Shown piece after piece: positions 1 through 8,172 of a stretch of DNA of 64,000 bases (the first letter of the stretch is position 1; the number at the start of each line of letters is the position of its first letter). Under the pieces are notes generated by a model. It was not told the origin of the DNA and did not search any database. It saw only the letters and a program-made list of their open reading frames with translations. This stretch comes from JABDKH01 sp963768565. GTDB taxonomy: Bacteria > Bacteroidota > Rhodothermia > Rhodothermales > JABDKH01. The stretch is taken from assembly GCA_963768565.1 (NCBI GenBank), contig CAVYIO010000029.1, forward strand, positions 1-64,000. The letters run 5' to 3'. The position numbers and the translations under genes were made by a program.

Positions 1-1
1 C

Positions 2-439
2 AACCTCGGACCCGTCGCCATGCCGGCGAGCCTCGTACAGCAGGCGATCCTCAACCTGATGGTCAACGCCGTCCACGCCCTCGAGGACCGAGCGGGGACG
101 GAGGGCGTCCGCGGCGGCGAGATCCTGGTCAACACACGCGCCACCGGGGGCCACGCCGAGGTCCGGGTGAGCGACAACGGCATCGGCATGCAACCCGAGG
201 TCTTGGCCCGAGCCACCGAGCCGTTCTTCACCACCAAGGACACCGGTCGCGGGACCGGCCAAGGGCTGGCGCTCACCAGAGAGATGGTGGAACAGCACGG
301 CGGAATGCTCGACATCGAGAGCCGACCCGGCGTCGGCACCAACGTGACCATCCGCATCCCCCTCGCCTCGCCCGACGCTCCCGCCCCCACCCCGAGCGAA
401 CCGAGTTCGTCCTCAAGGCCGAACGAATCAGGCCGATAG
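2..439 (+). CDS. Sensor histidine kinase, C-terminal ATPase domain (5' end cut by window)
   Basis: The frame is open from base 2, so the N-terminus lies outside the window. What remains is the HATPase_c domain of a two-component sensor kinase. The N-box (LNLMVNAVHAL), G1 box (DNGIGM), F-box (EPFFTTK) and G2 box (GTGQGLAL) appear in the normal order, so the ATP site looks intact. A Pro/Ser-rich tail of about 30 residues follows. The next genes are a second kinase and a response regulator, so this is part of a signalling cluster. The high GC content matches the rest of bases 1-2976 and differs from the remaining window. The sensed signal cannot be inferred. Confidence 0.85.
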   Translation, partial: NLGPVAMPASLVQQAILNLMVNAVHALEDRAGTEGVRGGEILVNTRATGGHAEVRVSDNGIGMQPEVLARATEPFFTTKDTGRGTGQGLALTREMVEQHGGMLDIESRPGVGTNVTIRIPLASPDAPAPTPSEPSSSSRPNESGR

Positions 440-567
440 ACCCATTGACGGACGGGCTTCGGCCCGCCCGGAAGAATCTGAGACCTCGACACCCCGTGTC
501 GAGACCCGAGCTCTGGTGTGTGGGACAACCACCGGAGCACGGCCGAACCGCTGGAGTTGGCGTACGC

Positions 568-1354
568 GTGCAGACGCACCGAGTTGTCCCCGAAGACCGC
601 ACCCTGACCGACGATCCCGTCGCCCATTCGGCACGACGCGTCGTACAGGCCATCTCCCACGACATCGGCGAACCGCTGCGCGAGGTGATCGGCTTCGCAC
701 AACTCCTCGCCGCCCACGCTCCCGGCGCCTCCTCCGACGCCGCGCTGGTCGCCCCGGAGTTCTGGAGCGACCTCGAGCACATCGAATCCGGCGCGGTTCG
801 CACCCGCGAAAATGCTCGACGCGCTGTGCCGTTATCTGGCTGCTGGCTTCGACGAGCCATCCCCGCGACCGGTCGACACGCTTGTGGTGCTCACCCAGGC
901 CCTGCGCAGCGTCGACCCGGGTCGTGTCCATGTTCGCTGCGACATCGACACCCCGCTGCATACCTACGCCGAACTTCTCGCTGACACCGTCGCGGAGCTG
1001 GTCGAGAACGCCCTGCGCTTCGGACATCCGACCACCGCACCGGTCGAGGTGACCATCGACCGACTCGAGCAGGACCCGCCCGGCGAGGCACCGCTGCGCA
1101 TCAGTGTCACCGACCGCGGCCCTGGCATCGCGGCCGACCAACGGCATCGGGCCCGCCAGCTGTTCGTCAGGCTGCACCGGCGTGACCAGCTCGACACGGT
1201 GGGCGCTGGCCTCGCGGTGCTCGACCGCCGATTGCACCACGTCGGCGGCTCGCTCGAACTCGACGACGGGCCCCACGGCGTCGGCCTCCGCGCCACCGCG
1301 ACCCTTCCCGCCGCCCCACCGACCCCTCACCAAGCGAACGGAGGTGCCGAATGA
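568..1354 (+). CDS. Sensor histidine kinase with phytochrome-type HisKA, one-base frameshift
   Basis: The first frame contains a HisKA-like helix with the phospho-acceptor context ISHDIGEPLREV, which resembles the dimerisation helix of phytochrome-type kinases. It then shifts at the A4 run at 808-812. Removing one A restores REMLDALCRYLA and leads into a HATPase domain with an N-box (LVENALRFG), a G1 box (DRGPGIA) and a G2-like VGAGLAVLDRRL. The start is uncertain: GTG 568 has GGAG about 12 nt upstream, and an ATG at 445 in the same frame is possible. No sensor domain is recognisable before the HisKA. The stop overlaps the ATG of the following response regulator (ATGA), which suggests coupled translation. 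The single-base indel in a homopolymer looks like a sequencing error. Confidence 0.7.
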
Positions 1355-2406
1355 ACACGCCAGTGGTCGACCGAGCACTCGACACGACGGACAACGACCT
1401 GATCGGTCCCGACGAGGCGCCGCGCCCGTGGGTGCTGGTGGTGGACGACGACGAACTGCTCCTGCGCAGCGTCCAACGAATCCTTCGCACGAAGTACGAC
1501 GTCGTGGCGATCTCCAACCCGTACCGCGCCTTGGTGTCGATCGAGGAGGAGGGTCCGTTCAGCGCGATCATCTGCGATCTCACGATGCCCGGACTCGACG
1601 GGATCGACGTGCTCGAGACCGCCCGAGACGGTGCACCCGAGACCCCGCGCATCCTCTTGACCGGCAACGCCACGCTCCCCGCCAGCATCGACGCGGTGAA
1701 CCGCGGTCGCATCAGCAACTTCCTGACCAAGCCGGTGTCACCCGACGAGCTGCTGCCGCGCTGGTCTGGAGAGGCCGAGGTCGCCCACCGCGAGCTGCTG
1801 GCCGAGTTCGACCAAGGCGCCACGATCCTCGAAGGCAGCGCCGACGCACTGCTCGAGAGCCTCGCCGTGGCGAACCCGCCTGCGCTTCGGTTGACCCGCC
1901 GCGTGCAGGCGATCGTGGCCGGTCACCTCGACCGCCACGACCGGCCCGACCGTTGGGAACTCCAGCTGGCTGCCAAGCTCTGCTACGTCGGCGCTGGTGC
2001 GCTCACGCTGGATGCGGGCGACGGTGAACCCGACACCGGCGGACTCGATGACGAGCTCCTCGGCGGCTGTGTCGCTGGGTTGACCGTCGACATCGTCGAC
2101 CGGCTGCCGCGGCTGGCCGCCGTGGGCGACATCCTTCGCCATCACCGTGCTCCGGACCGCGCCGGTGCAGACGACCCCGCTCCCTTCGGCGCGCGTTTGC
2201 TCCATCTCGCCACCCGCCTCGCCGAGGCCGAGGCCCGCACGTCCTCCACGTTCGAGGCTGCTGCGGAACTGCGTTCGCGCGAGCTGTTCGGCGACGCGGA
2301 GCTCCTCGAAGAGCTCCTCGCCGTCGTTCTGGCCGAGGCCGACCGGCCGATCGACCTCACCAGTGAACCCTTGTGCCTGAACCCGCTCAGCCGACGACGA
2401 AACTGA
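1351..2406 (+). CDS. Response regulator with degenerate HD-GYP-like output domain
   Basis: The N-terminal half is a receiver domain: acidic pocket VVDDDE, phospho-acceptor Asp in ICDLTMPGLDG, Thr/Ser in LLTGNA and Lys in FLTKPVS. The C-terminal half (about residues 170-345) follows the layout of an RpfG-type HD-GYP domain. The helix that normally reads LAALLHDIGK is here LAAKLCYVGA, so the HD metal-ligand pair is gone. Later parts (ILRHHRAPD, FGARLLHLATRL) also align in outline but lack the GYP motif and the DAYDA segment. It is therefore probably a catalytically dead output domain that binds a partner. The pairing with HD-GYP is my inference from helix pattern. It is translationally coupled to the kinase upstream and its end overlaps the convergent gene by 20 bp. 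Confidence 0.75.
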   Translation: MNTPVVDRALDTTDNDLIGPDEAPRPWVLVVDDDELLLRSVQRILRTKYDVVAISNPYRALVSIEEEGPFSAIICDLTMPGLDGIDVLETARDGAPETPRILLTGNATLPASIDAVNRGRISNFLTKPVSPDELLPRWSGEAEVAHRELLAEFDQGATILEGSADALLESLAVANPPALRLTRRVQAIVAGHLDRHDRPDRWELQLAAKLCYVGAGALTLDAGDGEPDTGGLDDELLGGCVAGLTVDIVDRLPRLAAVGDILRHHRAPDRAGADDPAPFGARLLHLATRLAEAEARTSSTFEAAAELRSRELFGDAELLEELLAVVLAEADRPIDLTSEPLCLNPLSRRRN

Positions 2407-2686
2407 GGCTCAGCCCGTAGTCACCGTCCGCGTCGGTCCAGAGTTCTGCGAGCTCGAAACCCGCCGCTGCCAGTTCGTCGCGCACACCTGTCGGCCGGAA
2501 CGTTGCGCTGATCTCGGTGTGCAACAGCTCATCCGCGGCGAAGCTCACTGTGAGATTCAGCGCTCCGATGTGAACGGTCTGCGAGAACGGCGCCAGCAGC
2601 ACGTCGTGTCGGGGTCCTTCGTTGTCGAAGGCGAAGCCGGGGCCATCATGGCCGATGCCATGGACGACAATGCGACGCGACACCAC
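2387..2686 (-). CDS. Isolated C-terminal domain of an EgtD-like methyltransferase
   Basis: This 99-residue product matches only the C-terminal end of the histidine-specific SAM methyltransferase family (EgtD, ergothioneine pathway). Characteristic stretches are TVHIGALNLTVSFAADE, HTEISATFRP and WTDADGDYGLSLS. The SAM-binding core is absent: the coding frame begins 21 bp after the stop of the upstream MerR gene, which leaves no room for it. The first 17 or so residues have no obvious counterpart in the family. It may be a decayed remnant or a stand-alone domain with another role. It overlaps the response regulator gene tail to tail by 20 bp. Confidence 0.55.
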   Translation of the reverse strand: MVSRRIVVHGIGHDGPGFAFDNEGPRHDVLLAPFSQTVHIGALNLTVSFAADELLHTEISATFRPTGVRDELAAAGFELAELWTDADGDYGLSLSFVVG

Positions 2687-2707
2687 AGGCCTTCGGAGTG
2701 CCCGTCG

Positions 2708-2976
2708 CTACTCCCGGCGACCCTTGCGGTAGAGCACGACGTCTTGCCGCAGCGGAACGAGTTCGGTGGACTGCTTCGCCATCGCCTCGCGCAACTGGCT
2801 GACCTCGGAACGCAGCCGCTCGACCTCGGCCTCGAGCGCCAGCACCCTCCGGACCCCCTCCAGGTTCAGTCCCGAGCTGGTGAGTTCCTGGATCACCTGG
2901 AGTCGCTCGATGTCCGCCTCGCTGTAACGACGGCTCCCGCCGCCGGTCCGCGCCGGATCGACCAGTCCCTTGCGTT
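2708..2976 (-). CDS. HspR-type MerR regulator, N-terminus lost at the contig junction
   Basis: Reading the minus strand from about 2976 gives the end of a MerR winged helix (ERKGLVDPARTGGGSRRYS), the second helix (DIERLQVIQEL) and a long coiled coil (EAEVERLRSEVSQLREAM). TGGGxRRYS followed by a heptad-rich tail is typical of HspR, the repressor of dnaK/clpB-type heat-shock genes in actinobacteria. The usual first 20-30 residues (helix-turn-helix start and the LRLYE segment) are absent. Before ERKGL the frame reads REQAS, which does not fit the family, so the break lies near 2976. The first in-frame ATG is at 2896 but is internal to the domain. Confidence 0.75.
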
Positions 2977-2982
2977 CACTCG
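2971..2982. other. Junction between two unrelated genomic segments
   Basis: To the left, the sequence is very GC-rich and the minus strand encodes a MerR protein that loses family similarity at about 2976. To the right, the plus strand encodes a hydrophobic signal peptide already in progress (LALALLFTLSISVSA) without an in-frame ATG before it. Two unrelated genes are thus truncated head to head at the same point, and base composition changes there. A chimeric assembly is the likely cause; a genuine recombination junction is possible but less likely because both reading frames lose their starts. Confidence 0.75.
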
Positions 2983-4719
2983 CTTGCTCTCGCGTTACTT
3001 TTTACGCTGTCCATCTCCGTGAGCGCAGTTGGACAGGCGTCCGCACCTCCAGCAAGTGCCGGCGACACTCCGACCGTCTTCGATCAGCCGGCCCTCGTCA
3101 GTGACTATCAGTCGACCATCACGGCGAATGAACTTGCCTCCCACCTGTATCTGCTGGCGTCCGACCTTTTTGAAGGACGAGAGACCACGACCAGAGGCCA
3201 GAAGCTCGCCGCGCATTATCTCGCGTCCCAGTATCGCCGAATGGGCCTTTCGCCGAAAGGGACGGCAGCCTCAGAGGAAGATGTACTCGGTGCATACCTG
3301 CAACCATTTCCGGTCTTCTCGCAGCGCCTTCAGAAGGCTACCCTGACGGCGACACGGGCCGGCGATGTCCTGGCGAGTTCGGTTTTCGGCAAGACCGAGA
3401 TGGACGGGAATTCGTATCTCGCCTTCGGCAACATGCCCGAGGTAAGCGGATCTCTTGTCTTTGGCGGATATGGTATCTCCGATAAAGAGCTTGGCTACGA
3501 TGACTACGAGGCGATGCAAGCTGCCGGCCTCGTCTACACGGACGGATGGCTCATGATTTTGCGGGACGAACCACTAGCCGACGCCGAAACGAGTCTTCTT
3601 CCGACCGAGGATGGCAAGCCCTCTACGTGGACTCAACAGCCCAATCTGAAGTTCAACGCCCTGTTTCAGCGAGGCTTGCCGAAAGGCATCCTCATCGTGG
3701 GTGACGCCGGGCCGGCCACCGACAAGTCCGTTGAACAGGCGGCAAAAGAGCAGCTGGCGCAGCTTGACGGAGTGGGCTCGCTCTCACTGAAAGCTTCGGG
3801 GTCGTCCACGCAGTATCCACCGTTCTTCGTCATCTCGAGCGAACTTGCCAACAAGCTGCTGGAATCGTCAGGCAAATCGATCGAAGATTTGAGGGCACAG
3901 ATCGGAGAATCTGTAACACCGGTCGTGTTCGCCGTCCCCGACGTCGTCGTCAGCAGCACGCTCTCGAACGGAGGCGACGAACTTGGAACAGAGAACGTTC
4001 TCGCGCTTGTCGAGGGGTCAGATCCGGTGCTCAAGAATGAGGTCGTGTTGATCTCATCGCATTACGACCATATCGGACTGGCGTCGGGCGCCAAAGACGG
4101 CGACACGGTTAACAATGGAGCCGACGATGACGGGTCGGGCACCGTTGCCCTGCTCGAGATCGCCGAGGCATTCATGCGGGCAAAGGAGGACGGACATGGA
4201 CCACGACGATCGATCTTGTTCGTCAACTTCACCGGCGAAGAAAAAGGACTTCTTGGATCAGCTTATTTCGCTGACGTCGAACCTACGGTCGCGCTCGAGA
4301 ACATCGTGTCCGTACTGAATATTGATATGATCGGGCGAGCAGATCCGACTCACACCGGAGATTCAGATCAATACGTCTATATCATCGGGTCGAACCTGAT
4401 CTCGAAGGAACTGCATGAAATAAACGTCGGCGTCAACGACGTCACCGGCATCGGACTTGATCTGAATGAGCGCTTCAACTCGAAGGACGATCCCAATCGA
4501 TTCTACGCTCGCTCCGATCAATGGAATTTCGGCAAGCACAACATCCCGTTCATCTTCTACTTTACGGGCACGCACGAGGACTACCACCAGCCGGGCGACG
4601 AGCCGCACAAGATCCTCTATGATCGGATGGCCGACATTTCGAAGCTGATATTCGGTACGGCCTGGCAGGTGGCAAATCAGGACGAACGGCCAGAGCTTTC
4701 CGGGACGGGATTTAACTAG
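2977..4719 (+). CDS. Secreted M28-family zinc aminopeptidase (start lost at junction)
   Basis: The catalytic half has the paired-zinc ligands of M28 peptidases: SSHYDHIG (His and Asp), NNGADDDGSGT (bridging Asp), FTGEEKGLLGS (catalytic Glu plus ligand), NIDMIGR (Asp) and GTHEDYHQPGDE (His). A protease-associated-like domain occupies roughly residues 120-300. The first in-frame start codon is GTG 3019, but the frame upstream encodes LALALLFTLSISVSAVGQA, a typical signal-peptide core and cleavage region. The true start was therefore upstream and is missing. The protein should be exported and digest peptides in the periplasm or outside. It stands alone, convergent with the Fe-S genes. Confidence 0.9.
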   Translation, partial: HSLALALLFTLSISVSAVGQASAPPASAGDTPTVFDQPALVSDYQSTITANELASHLYLLASDLFEGRETTTRGQKLAAHYLASQYRRMGLSPKGTAASEEDVLGAYLQPFPVFSQRLQKATLTATRAGDVLASSVFGKTEMDGNSYLAFGNMPEVSGSLVFGGYGISDKELGYDDYEAMQAAGLVYTDGWLMILRDEPLADAETSLLPTEDGKPSTWTQQPNLKFNALFQRGLPKGILIVGDAGPATDKSVEQAAKEQLAQLDGVGSLSLKASGSSTQYPPFFVISSELANKLLESSGKSIEDLRAQIGESVTPVVFAVPDVVVSSTLSNGGDELGTENVLALVEGSDPVLKNEVVLISSHYDHIGLASGAKDGDTVNNGADDDGSGTVALLEIAEAFMRAKEDGHGPRRSILFVNFTGEEKGLLGSAYFADVEPTVALENIVSVLNIDMIGRADPTHTGDSDQYVYIIGSNLISKELHEINVGVNDVTGIGLDLNERFNSKDDPNRFYARSDQWNFGKHNIPFIFYFTGTHEDYHQPGDEPHKILYDRMADISKLIFGTAWQVANQDERPELSGTGFN

Positions 4720-4749
4720 GCTGCCGTTGTTCGTGAGATGGCGTTATGG

Positions 4750-4783
4750 CGTGCCCGCGCGATGATGTGTGGGTGCGGGCGCG
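4750..4783. terminator. GC-rich hairpin between convergent genes
   Basis: CGTGCCCGCGC at 4750-4760 can pair with GTGCGGGCGCG at 4773-4783 (11 pairs, two of them G-U) around a 12-nt loop. It lies between the convergent M28 and nifU-like genes. There is no T-run on either side, so it is not a classical intrinsic terminator; it may only slow polymerase or protect 3' ends. Confidence 0.3.
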
Positions 4784-4791
4784 TCTCGTCG

Positions 4792-5103
4792 TCAGTACAC
4801 GGCCGGGGCGTTTACGGCTTCGACCCGGGTTACCAGCGGCACGCTCCGCTTGATGGCCTGCTCAATGCCCGCCCTGAGCGTCATGGTGCTCATTGGACAC
4901 GTGCCACAGGCACCAAGCAACTCGAGCTCCACCACCATGTCCGGGGTGATGTTCAGCAAGCGCACAGACCCTCCATCAGCCATCAGATAGGGCCGGAGAA
5001 CGTCCAGGGCTTCTTCGATCTGTGCACGAAGACCCTCGTCCGCAGACGGATCCTGTTCGACGTTGCCGCCCGACTCGGGAGAAATATGGCTCTTGTCTGT
5101 CAT
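4792..5103 (-). CDS. NifU-like C-terminal domain Fe-S scaffold protein
   Basis: The protein is about 103 residues and consists almost wholly of a NifU C-terminal domain: IEEALDVLRPYLMADGGSV, then LLGACGTCPMS with the CxxC pair that binds a labile [4Fe-4S] cluster, then RAGIEQAIKR. It would receive or pass clusters to apo-enzymes in the cytosol. I chose ATG 5103 because a longer in-frame start at 5127 would be TTG and adds residues without family similarity. It lies 66 bp downstream of mrp on the same strand, and NifU/SufT/Mrp-type proteins commonly act together in Fe-S delivery. Confidence 0.88.
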   Translation of the reverse strand: MTDKSHISPESGGNVEQDPSADEGLRAQIEEALDVLRPYLMADGGSVRLLNITPDMVVELELLGACGTCPMSTMTLRAGIEQAIKRSVPLVTRVEAVNAPAVY

Positions 5104-5169
5104 GAGGCAGTGACGATGTACGCACAACTTCGGGCTACGGCCGATTACCAGGTTGACCGAGGCCGACTC

Positions 5170-6285
5170 TTACCGATAGAGAATTTCTACTTTCTGCGAT
5201 GGCTCAAGATCCGCATTCCGAAGTTCCACTTGCCGCACAGCTTCGAGCGCGATCTGACTGAATGCCCTGGAAGAAGCTGAATCGGGCCTCCCGATGACGA
5301 TCGGCTCACCCGCATCGCACGACTCCCGAAGCTGCTGCTCTATGGGCACTTCGCCCAGGAAGGGCACGCCCAGATCCTCAGACAGGCGACGCGCGCCACC
5401 CTCCCCGAACAGATGATATTTCCGGTCGGGAAGATCGGGCGGTGTGAAGTAGGCCATATTCTCGACGATCCCGATCACCGGCACATTGACCTGCTCAAAC
5501 ATCGCGACACCCTTGCGGGCGTCCGCCAGGGCCACCTCCTGTGGCGTCGACACAATGATCGCACCCGAAAGCGGTATCGTTTGCACAATTGTCAACTGAA
5601 TGTCACCCGTTCCCGGAGGCAGATCCATCACCAGGTAGTCCAATTCACCCCAGGCCGTGTCACCGAGAAACTGGCGCACTGCACTCGAGACCATCGGGCC
5701 CCTCCAGATGACCGCCTTCAACTCGTCGACCAGAAAACCCATCGAAAGCAGCTTGACGCCGAATCGTTCGACCGGTATGATCTTTCTGTTCTCATCAACA
5801 CTTGGTTTCGCGTCCCTCACACCGAACATCGTGGGCACGGAAGGACCGTAGATATCCGTATCGACAAGTCCGACGTCAAAACCCTGCTGGGCCAGCGAGA
5901 CAGCAAGGTTGGCAGCGACTGTACTCTTGCCGACCCCTCCTTTTCCGGACGCCACGGCAATCGTGTTTGTGATACCCTCTCCAAGCGAAGGCGATTCCTG
6001 ACCACCCAGTACTTGAAGATCGTCGCCCAGGCCGATCATCTCATTGTCGACTTCGACACGAATCGGCCCGAAATCGATGCCGGCATTGCCGATGGCGGCC
6101 TCGCACAGCTTCGTGACATTGTCGGCGAACTGCGACACCGGATCCCGCAGCATCACCGTGAATGATATGCCTGATTCACTGACACTCAGTCGCCGAATCA
6201 GGTTCAGACGAACAATATCCTTTTGATTCGACGGATCGATGACGGTACGTAGTGCGTCGAGTACAGCCTCGGGCGATGGGGTCAT
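5170..6285 (-). CDS. mrp: Mrp/ApbC-family P-loop ATPase, Fe-S cluster carrier
   Basis: A MIP18-like domain covers about residues 5-75, followed by a ParA/MinD-type ATPase. The deviant Walker A is ASGKGGVGKST, followed by VDTDIYGPSVP and DLPPGTGDIQLT. The family typically carries a CPxC pair after ENMAYF that holds a bridging [4Fe-4S] cluster; here the loop reads ENMAYFTPPDLPDRKYHLFG with no cysteine. From memory this variant is usual for Bacteroidota, which supports the taxonomic call and suggests another cluster-binding mode or loss of it. The next gene codes for a NifU-like domain, so the pair is a likely Fe-S targeting unit. The length of 371 residues is normal. Confidence 0.93.
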   Translation of the reverse strand: MTPSPEAVLDALRTVIDPSNQKDIVRLNLIRRLSVSESGISFTVMLRDPVSQFADNVTKLCEAAIGNAGIDFGPIRVEVDNEMIGLGDDLQVLGGQESPSLGEGITNTIAVASGKGGVGKSTVAANLAVSLAQQGFDVGLVDTDIYGPSVPTMFGVRDAKPSVDENRKIIPVERFGVKLLSMGFLVDELKAVIWRGPMVSSAVRQFLGDTAWGELDYLVMDLPPGTGDIQLTIVQTIPLSGAIIVSTPQEVALADARKGVAMFEQVNVPVIGIVENMAYFTPPDLPDRKYHLFGEGGARRLSEDLGVPFLGEVPIEQQLRESCDAGEPIVIGRPDSASSRAFSQIALEAVRQVELRNADLEPSQKVEILYR

Positions 6286-6356
6286 TTCGGTTGGCGATAG
6301 TTATCAGATCAGTGGTGGGTGGAGTAATGCTGCGACGGGACTTTGTTCCGATGCGC

Positions 6357-7314
6357 CTACGACTCAAGCCCGGCCAGCTGTCGCGCTAGCTTGATGGCAA
6401 GGCCGTGCCGGAGGCCCCACGGGCTTACAACACACTGATCAGCGCCCAGATAGTCGAACACGACGTCGAGTACAAGGACCCCGGCCGCGATGACGTCGGC
6501 GCGCCCCGCCAGGACGGTGGGGTTGAGGGCAAGCGTCTCGCCGAACGGTGAGGGTTAGCAGTTTTCGACGCCACTCACCGACCAGACTCCTCGACAGATT
6601 CGGAGGCTGTCCGTCCGGCCTGGAACCCGGTGCCGCTTCTTCCGCGATCAGTGCAAGCGCACGGATCGTGCCCGCCGCACCGACCATCATCCACTCGCCA
6701 TCGACCGGTTTCGACGCCGCCTCGAGCGCTGTTCTAACCGTTGACTCGGCCTCCGCGACTTGAGATGCGGTCGGAGGCAACTGCCCAAAGCACCGCTCGG
6801 TGAGTCTGACCGAGCCCACATTCAGGCTTGACAGAGCGTCGAGCGTCATCACCCCGTTGCTCCGATGCGTGTAGGTCAGTTCCGTCGACCCGCCGCCGAT
6901 GTCGACCACGACGGTCTGAATGTCGTTCGGAAGATCAAGACAACTCACCGCACCGGTACTCGTTAGCAGCGCTTCATCTTCACCCGAGATAATGTCGTAC
7001 TCGATTCCCGTGTGCTCGCGAACGAAATCGACCAACCCGTCGGGATCCGCAGAATCTCTCGAAGCACTTGTGCCGGCGGTGACAAGACGTTCGACACCCG
7101 CACCCGCGGCGATTGCTCCGAATTCTGAAAGCGCAACGCGAAGGCGTTCCAGAGCGTCCGGATGAATCTCCCCCGATGCATCTACCCCCTGCCCGAGCCT
7201 GACGTAACGGGTCTCCGTTCGAAGCGGAACGATCCCGCCGCTCGGCGTGGTAGAGAAGAGCAACAGGTGCGCCGTGTTCGTGCCGACGTCGATCGTTCCG
7301 AGAATTTGCGACAC
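6357..7314 (-). CDS. ppx: Exopolyphosphatase/guanosine pentaphosphatase, one frameshift
   Basis: The N-terminal part has the actin-like ATPase phosphate-1 motif GTIDVGTNTAHLLL, then GEDEALLT and DIGGGSTEL, characteristic of Ppx/GppA. The frame breaks near 6545-6558; one base later the other frame gives FGETLALNPTVLAGRADVI and SPWGLRHGLAIKLA, the expected family C-terminus, ending at TAG 6357. The enzyme removes phosphate from polyphosphate or pppGpp in the cytosol. I prefer GTG 7314 as start: it is 5 bp after the prmA stop with AAGGGG about 9 nt before it; a longer in-frame ATG at 7356 overlaps prmA. A Rel/Spo gene lies at 32-34 kb, so alarmone cleavage is plausible. Confidence 0.85.
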
Positions 7315-7319
7315 GCTGC

Positions 7320-8165
7320 CTACCCCTTCGTTCTTACGAACGACGCTGCCCACCATTCCGCTTCGCTCGCCTCGTCGACAAGCGACACACCCGAATCCTT
7401 AGCCGCTTGAATCATCATATCTCGATCCCGTAATAGCAAACCGGACATCACAAGATAGCCCCTGTCTGCAAGCCTGTCCGTCAGATCGGGGAGCATGTCC
7501 TTCAGGGCGGTTCGATTGATGTTGGCAAGGACCAGATCAAAGCCGCGATCATCGACCGTAGATAGATCGCCGTGAATGAAGCGAATCTTTTCTGAGACCG
7601 TGTTTCGCTCAAAGTTCTCGACGCAATTGGCGGCGGACCACTCATCTATGTCAAAAGCAACGACCTTCTCGGCCCCGAGCAGCGCCGCCGCAATAGCGAG
7701 GATACCCGTACCCGTTCCGGCATCCATGACCCGGGCACCCGGCCGGACGAGGTCCTCCGTAAAGCTGAGAGCCAGACGAGTGCTTTCGTGGTGACCGGTT
7801 CCGAAACTCATCTTCGGATCAATCCAGATGGCCACCTTGCCTGCAACCGGTGCGGCGGACCAGGTCGGAAGAATCACAAAACGTCCGGCGTTCACTGGTA
7901 CCACGGACCGTTCCCATTCGCTGTTCCAGTTTCGGGACGCAATCGTGTTGAAGGTCAGATCACACGGGCCCGCCACTTTTTGAATGGCCTGCGACGTCGC
8001 ATCGCGCAGCGCCTGAGAATCGCGAATGGCCGGGATGTAGGCCTTCAACTCATCATCTGATTCGAGGAAAGCCTCATACTCGAGGTCGGACAGTACGGCG
8101 ATAACCACATCGTGAAGTTCGGGTGCCAACGGTGCCAGAACTTCCAGCGTGTCCATGGTTGTCAC
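7320..8165 (-). CDS. prmA: Ribosomal protein L11 methyltransferase
   Basis: SAM-dependent methyltransferase with motif I DAGTGTGILAIAA, the PrmA signature MSFGTGHHEST just before it, motif II acidic turn VAFDIDEWS and catalytic-loop LANINRTALKDML. The family trimethylates L11 at its N-terminus and lysines. The N-terminal substrate-recognition domain (about residues 1-90) is weakly conserved, as usual, and total length is 281. It sits 7 bp after the triple-repeat protein gene and 5 bp before ppx, so these three are probably one transcript. The functional link between them is not evident. Confidence 0.93.
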   Translation of the reverse strand: MTTMDTLEVLAPLAPELHDVVIAVLSDLEYEAFLESDDELKAYIPAIRDSQALRDATSQAIQKVAGPCDLTFNTIASRNWNSEWERSVVPVNAGRFVILPTWSAAPVAGKVAIWIDPKMSFGTGHHESTRLALSFTEDLVRPGARVMDAGTGTGILAIAAALLGAEKVVAFDIDEWSAANCVENFERNTVSEKIRFIHGDLSTVDDRGFDLVLANINRTALKDMLPDLTDRLADRGYLVMSGLLLRDRDMMIQAAKDSGVSLVDEASEAEWWAASFVRTKG

Positions 8166-8172
8166 GGCTCCG

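Noticed and set aside
428..1378. Long minus-strand frame of 316 codons opposite the kinase gene
   Set aside because: It is antisense to a recognisable HATPase domain and its translation is Arg-rich low-complexity text, typical of shadow frames in GC-rich DNA.
1104..2027. 307-codon plus-strand frame across the kinase and response regulator
   Set aside because: Arg/Pro-rich translation in a different frame from the clear receiver domain; a composition artefact.
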